Shown in pieces: positions 6,485 through 9,504 of a stretch of 9,504 nt of DNA. Source of the DNA: Micromonosporaceae bacterium (GTDB taxonomy: Bacteria > Actinomycetota > Actinomycetes > Mycobacteriales > Micromonosporaceae); contig DPJL01000469.1 of assembly GCA_003543035.1 (NCBI GenBank), forward strand, positions 1 to 9,504. Direction: 5' to 3'. Numbering within the stretch: the first letter of the stretch is position 1; each line of letters begins with the position of its first letter. A model generated the notes under the pieces. It was given only the letters and a program-made list of their open reading frames with translations, did not search any database and was not told where the DNA came from. Position numbers and translations under genes: made by a program.

Positions 6485-7599
6485 AGCAGCTCATCATTAT
6501 TGCCGCGATGGCGGTTGGCCTTAGTGCGTGCGGTTCTTCGCCGCAGCAAGCTATCTCGGCCACTGAGGCGCCCGCCGCGCCACCCGCGCCGGTCACCGAG
6601 TTCACCCTCGTCGCCAGTGGTGACTTCATTTCGCAGCCGCCGTTGTCGGAGCAAGCGATCGCGGATGGCGGCTTCTCGAGGATCCTTGCCTCGCTCAAAC
6701 CGATGGTGTCGGAGGCCGACTTGGCGATCTGCCACATGGAGACGCCCTTTGCCGCGCCCGGTGAGGAGTGGACCGGATACCCGATCTTCAATGCACCGCC
6801 GGTTCTTGCCGACACCACGGCCGAGCTCGGCTATGACAGCTGCTCCACCGCGTCGAACCACACCGTCGACTACGGCTGGGACGGGTTGGTGCGCACGCTT
6901 GACGGGCTGGACCGCGTTGGCGTCAAGCATGCCGGGTCGGCTCGCAACCTCCAAGAGGCTGTCACACCAACGATTCTCTCGGCCAACGGCATCAAAGTCG
7001 GGCACCTTTCCTACACGTTCAGCTTCAACGGGATGCCGCTGCCCTTCGAGTGGAGCTCGAATCTCATTGACGTGCAAGCGATTCTGGCCGAGGCCCGGCG
7101 GGCCCGCGAAGCAGGGGCCGAAGTCGTCGTGTTGAGCATTCATTGGGGTACCGAATACCAGAACGAGGCGGACGAAGGCCAGACGGGCCTGGCAAGAGAG
7201 TTGCTCGCCTCGCCGGACCTCGATCTGATCATTGGCACGCACGCGCATGTCGTGCAGCCGTTGGAGAAGATCGGCACCAAGTGGGTTTCCTACGGCATGG
7301 GCAACATCATGGTTCGCTTCCCGGACGGCTCACCCGAGTCCACCCAGGATGCCCACCTCACCCGGTACACCTTCAGTAACACCAACGGCAGCTGGCAGGT
7401 GTCCAAAGTGGAGGTATTGCCCACGTGGATGGAATACCGTCCACTGCCCCGCGTAGTCGACCTGCCCACCGAACTCTCCCGCCCGGATCTGACCGATCAT
7501 CAGCGCGACACGTATCAACGTGCCTATGACCGCATTGTGCGCTGGATCAACGATCGCGGCGCGGACCGGGATGGCGCCACCATCCTGCAGCGCTCATGA
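6481..7599 (+). CDS. CapA-family (PGA_cap) lipoprotein, metallophosphatase fold
   Basis: The 372-residue protein begins MKQLIIIAAMAVGLSACGSS: a lipoprotein signal with lipobox LSAC and Cys17, then an Ala/Pro-rich tether to about residue 40. The CapA domain follows with metallophosphatase-type motifs in order: ASGDF (D48), CHMETP (C84-P89), TASNHTVDYG (N126, H127, D130), SIHWGTEY (H221) and GTHAHVVQP (H254, H256), ending in YGMGNIMVRF. This domain occurs in poly-gamma-glutamate capsule proteins CapA/PgsA, but no CapB, CapC or CapE gene is here, so capsule synthesis is not implied. The CHxETP and DSCSTASNH forms, with C84 and C121, resemble the actinobacterial subgroup as I recall it. It is likely a membrane-tethered extracytoplasmic enzyme acting on an envelope polymer, and the reaction is unknown. 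It starts inside the stop of the propeller gene, so translation is probably coupled. Confidence 0.9.
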   Translation: MKQLIIIAAMAVGLSACGSSPQQAISATEAPAAPPAPVTEFTLVASGDFISQPPLSEQAIADGGFSRILASLKPMVSEADLAICHMETPFAAPGEEWTGYPIFNAPPVLADTTAELGYDSCSTASNHTVDYGWDGLVRTLDGLDRVGVKHAGSARNLQEAVTPTILSANGIKVGHLSYTFSFNGMPLPFEWSSNLIDVQAILAEARRAREAGAEVVVLSIHWGTEYQNEADEGQTGLARELLASPDLDLIIGTHAHVVQPLEKIGTKWVSYGMGNIMVRFPDGSPESTQDAHLTRYTFSNTNGSWQVSKVEVLPTWMEYRPLPRVVDLPTELSRPDLTDHQRDTYQRAYDRIVRWINDRGADRDGATILQRS

Positions 7600-8720
7600 A
7601 GGCGCTCAAGGCCTTCCTCAGATGGGCTGAGGAGCGGCAGATCCCGGACATCGTTCGCTCCATTGTGGACGATCTGTGGCAGCTCGCGGATGATCTGCGC
7701 ATTGCCCAGCGCTGGCACGTCTTTGCCATGTCCGTGGACCGGCTTGGCATTCCGGATCGCTTGCGGGGTCTGGTCGCGAATGTGGGACGGGTGCGAATTC
7801 CGGACGGGGTAAGGGTTGCCACTGCCGGGTTCGTCACCGTGGCGGTGATTCTCGGTATCGGGCTGGGGTTCGGGCGGCTCAGCCACGATGATGAGCCGGC
7901 CGTGGCGACGCCGTCGTCGCCGCCCGGCGCGCCTGCGCCGGAGATGGTTGCGGCCGCACCAGAGCCGCCGGCTGAATGGTCAGCGGAGGCGGATGCACAG
8001 GTCATGTCATTGCGCCGGATCAACCCGATCACCGGCCCGGACCAGCCGCCGCTTCCCGAGGACGAGTTCGGCCCGTACGGCAGCAGGCGTACCACGGGAA
8101 CCTATGAGGTGGCGCTCACCTTTGACGACGGCCCTGATCCGCAATGGACGCCCATGGTGCTGGAAGTGTTGCGCCAGTACCGAATCAAGGCGACTTTTTG
8201 CGTTCTGGGCGTCAATGCGGTGTCATTCCCGCATCTGGTCCGCGCCATCGACGCTGACGGCCACACGCTGTGCAACCACAGCTGGGGACACGACATCGGC
8301 CTTGGCAGGCGGGGATTCGCCGCGATCGTCGGCGACATGAGTCGCGCCAACGAAGCCATTCGCGCGGCCGCACCGGGCGCCCGGGTCTCCTACTTCCGCC
8401 ATCCCGGCGGAGCCTGGACCCAGAACGCCGTCAACGCGGCCCGTCAGCTGGGCATGTCATCACTGCATTGGGATGTCGACCCACGCGACTGGCTCAAGCC
8501 CGGTCCCCGGGCCATTTCCAGCACCGTGGTGACGAGCACAGGCCCCGGAGCCATCGTGCTGCTGCACGATGGCGGGGGAGATCGTCGCGGCACCGCGGAG
8601 GCGCTGCGCTCGATCCTGCCCAACCTTGCGGCGCGTTTCCCCTTGGTGGCGTTGCCACCGGGGACTGACGCACCGCGGCTGCACGGTATCGACCTGCCGA
8701 TCCACCTGGGTCAGCAGTGA
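7596..8720 (+). CDS. Membrane-anchored CE4 (NodB) polysaccharide deacetylase
   Basis: The 374-residue protein has a cytosolic tail (1-74), one membrane helix (about 75-94), an extracytoplasmic Pro/Ala-rich linker (about 98-130) and a NodB domain (about 165-350). The CE4 motifs are complete: TFDDGP at 175-180 (catalytic base and metal Asp177/178), HSWGH at 228-232 (metal histidines), FRHPGG at 267-272, DPRDW at 295-299 and VLLHDG at 321-326 (His324). Such enzymes remove N-acetyl groups (sometimes O-acetyl groups) from peptidoglycan, chitin-like or other surface glycans; the substrate is not predictable here. The cytosolic tail carries three IPD-containing repeats near 16, 52 and 68, which are unusual for this family. 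The ATG overlaps the stop of the CapA gene (ATGA), making it the third gene of a coupled operon. Its stop directly abuts the stop of the next, convergent gene. Confidence 0.93.
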   Translation: MKALKAFLRWAEERQIPDIVRSIVDDLWQLADDLRIAQRWHVFAMSVDRLGIPDRLRGLVANVGRVRIPDGVRVATAGFVTVAVILGIGLGFGRLSHDDEPAVATPSSPPGAPAPEMVAAAPEPPAEWSAEADAQVMSLRRINPITGPDQPPLPEDEFGPYGSRRTTGTYEVALTFDDGPDPQWTPMVLEVLRQYRIKATFCVLGVNAVSFPHLVRAIDADGHTLCNHSWGHDIGLGRRGFAAIVGDMSRANEAIRAAAPGARVSYFRHPGGAWTQNAVNAARQLGMSSLHWDVDPRDWLKPGPRAISSTVVTSTGPGAIVLLHDGGGDRRGTAEALRSILPNLAARFPLVALPPGTDAPRLHGIDLPIHLGQQ

Positions 8721-9434
8721 TCAGCTCAGGCTGTTGACGACCTCGGTCGCGCGAGCCTCGTGCTTGGCGTAGGCCTCGGGGAAGGCCGACACCTGCACGG
8801 CCTGTGCCGCATAGGTGAGCTCCATGTTCTCCCAGCCTGGTACCTGAACCAGCGCCTTGAGGAACTGCTGGGTCGCATACTCGGGCTTCATCAGGTTCTT
8901 CACGGTGCCCCAGCCGGACTGGGGACGCTGCTGGAACAACCCGACCGAGTCGTGGTCCGAGCCTTCGCCCTCGTTGGTGTAGTCGTAGGACTCGGCGTAG
9001 ACCGTGCTCGCCAGGTTCTTGAGCTGGCTCTCCTGCATCGCGGTGGCGATGGCGATGGTCTGAGCGCGCTTGCCCAGGCCCATGCCCTTCGCCGTGTCGA
9101 CGATCTTCTTGGCGTTGTTCATCTGGACCTGGTTCAGCCCGGCGACCGGGGCCGGCAGGGCTGGTGCCTCGGGAGCCTTCGCCGCCGGTGCCTCCTGCTT
9201 GGAAGCGACTGCCGGTGCGACAAGATCCCGGTTGGAACGCGTCACGGCCTTGTCGGCCTCGGCGCGTGCCAGGTCGGTGCTGGCTGCGAGGGTGGTCTTA
9301 GCGTCTCCTGCCTGGAACCCACCGCCGTTCGTGGCGGCTGCGCCGCCCTGACCGGCCAGTGCGGCGAACCCGAGGCAGGCGGCCAGACCGGCCGTCAGCA
9401 TCATTCGTCGTTGGTCGAGGGAAATGAAGGTCAT
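8721..9434 (-). CDS. Secreted lysozyme-like/transglycosylase-like protein
   Basis: The 237-residue protein starts MTFISLDQRRMMLTAGLAAC, with a hydrophobic core to about residue 29 and an Ala-rich cleavage region (GGAAA, about 30-34), so it is probably exported. An Ala/Lys/Glu-rich spacer with PAP-type residues follows (about 45-100). The C-terminal domain (about 103-235) has KIVDTAKGMGLGKRAQTIAI, AMQESQL with E135 as the likely catalytic acid, SVGLFQQRPQSGWGT (163-177), and AAQAVQVSAFPEAYAKHEA. This domain is common in actinobacteria, often next to NlpC/P60 peptidases, and is thought to be lysozyme-like; databases sometimes mislabel it as a metal transporter. The frame is open to an ATG at 9503, but only the start at 9434 gives a normal signal peptide. 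No Shine-Dalgarno is visible before it. Peptidoglycan cleavage is inferred from the family and is not proven. Confidence 0.85.
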   Translation of the reverse strand: MTFISLDQRRMMLTAGLAACLGFAALAGQGGAAATNGGGFQAGDAKTTLAASTDLARAEADKAVTRSNRDLVAPAVASKQEAPAAKAPEAPALPAPVAGLNQVQMNNAKKIVDTAKGMGLGKRAQTIAIATAMQESQLKNLASTVYAESYDYTNEGEGSDHDSVGLFQQRPQSGWGTVKNLMKPEYATQQFLKALVQVPGWENMELTYAAQAVQVSAFPEAYAKHEARATEVVNSLS

Positions 9435-9504
9435 TAAGGGGTGTGTGAAACGGGGGGCTCGATGGCGCCATTGCCGTCTCACGTGTGCTCCGTTGCCACG
9501 CATC
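9435..9504. other. Upstream region of the secreted protein gene, cut by window edge
   Basis: Seventy bases upstream of the secreted protein start are visible. Apart from a 10-bp palindrome ATGGCGCCAT (9462-9471) and a C-rich stretch in the sense strand, I see no ribosome binding site, promoter or riboswitch. Secreted cell-wall enzymes of actinomycetes are often controlled by a c-di-AMP riboswitch, but its core would lie further upstream and cannot be judged here. Confidence 0.3.

Noticed and set aside
6451..7248. Minus-strand open frame (265 codons) opposite the CapA-like gene
   Set aside because: It is rich in Arg/Gly without motifs, and the plus strand carries complete CapA motifs.
6481..7599. 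Poly-gamma-glutamate capsule locus
   Set aside because: Only the CapA-like gene is present; no CapB, CapC or CapE homologue is seen, so capsule synthesis cannot be claimed.
8760..9437. Plus-strand open frame (225 codons) opposite the secreted protein
   Set aside because: The minus strand has a signal peptide and a recognisable lysozyme-like domain; the plus product is compositionally odd with no motif.
9462..9471. Palindrome ATGGCGCCAT near the right edge
   Set aside because: It is isolated, only 10 bp, and has no second copy in the window.

Overview
The window is about 9.5 kb of GC-rich DNA from an actinomycete. The evidence is a SARP-family regulator, a two-domain LysX (phosphatidylglycerol lysyltransferase fused to lysyl-tRNA synthetase), leaderless-looking starts, ATGA overlaps and actinobacterial-type lipoproteins. 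GC is high but looks below that of typical Streptomyces, and a Pseudonocardiales-like host is a guess I cannot settle from sequence alone. No rRNA, tRNA, insertion sequence, CRISPR array or phage gene was seen.

Layout from left to right. A membrane protein of unknown family runs off the left edge (minus strand, 1-374). A small stand-alone SARP/BTAD regulator diverges from it (plus, 440-1198). Its stop codon overlaps the stop codon of lysX (minus, 1195-4398). lysX starts only 24 nt from a divergent six-helix membrane protein of unknown family (plus, 4423-5178). This gap holds two abutting, oppositely oriented -10-like hexamers, each 6 nt from a start codon. Next is a 133-bp intergenic region with a 19-nt palindrome present twice in opposite orientation. 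It is followed by a tightly coupled three-gene operon: a beta-propeller lipoprotein (5312-6484), a CapA-like lipoprotein (6481-7599) and a membrane-anchored CE4 polysaccharide deacetylase (7596-8720). Both internal junctions are ATGA overlaps. Finally, a secreted lysozyme-like/transglycosylase-like protein is read on the minus strand (8721-9434), with its stop codon directly abutting that of the deacetylase.

Almost everything here acts at the cell envelope. LysX changes the charge of phosphatidylglycerol and its divergent neighbour is a candidate accessory membrane protein. The operon encodes two predicted surface lipoproteins plus an outward-facing deacetylase, which suggests extracellular glycan or envelope-polymer processing. 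The last gene is probably a peptidoglycan-active secreted protein. The most notable signals are the symmetric lysX bidirectional promoter, the uncharacterised LysX partner gene, the propeller-CapA-deacetylase operon, the paired inverted palindromes before it, and the IPD repeats in the cytosolic tail of the deacetylase.
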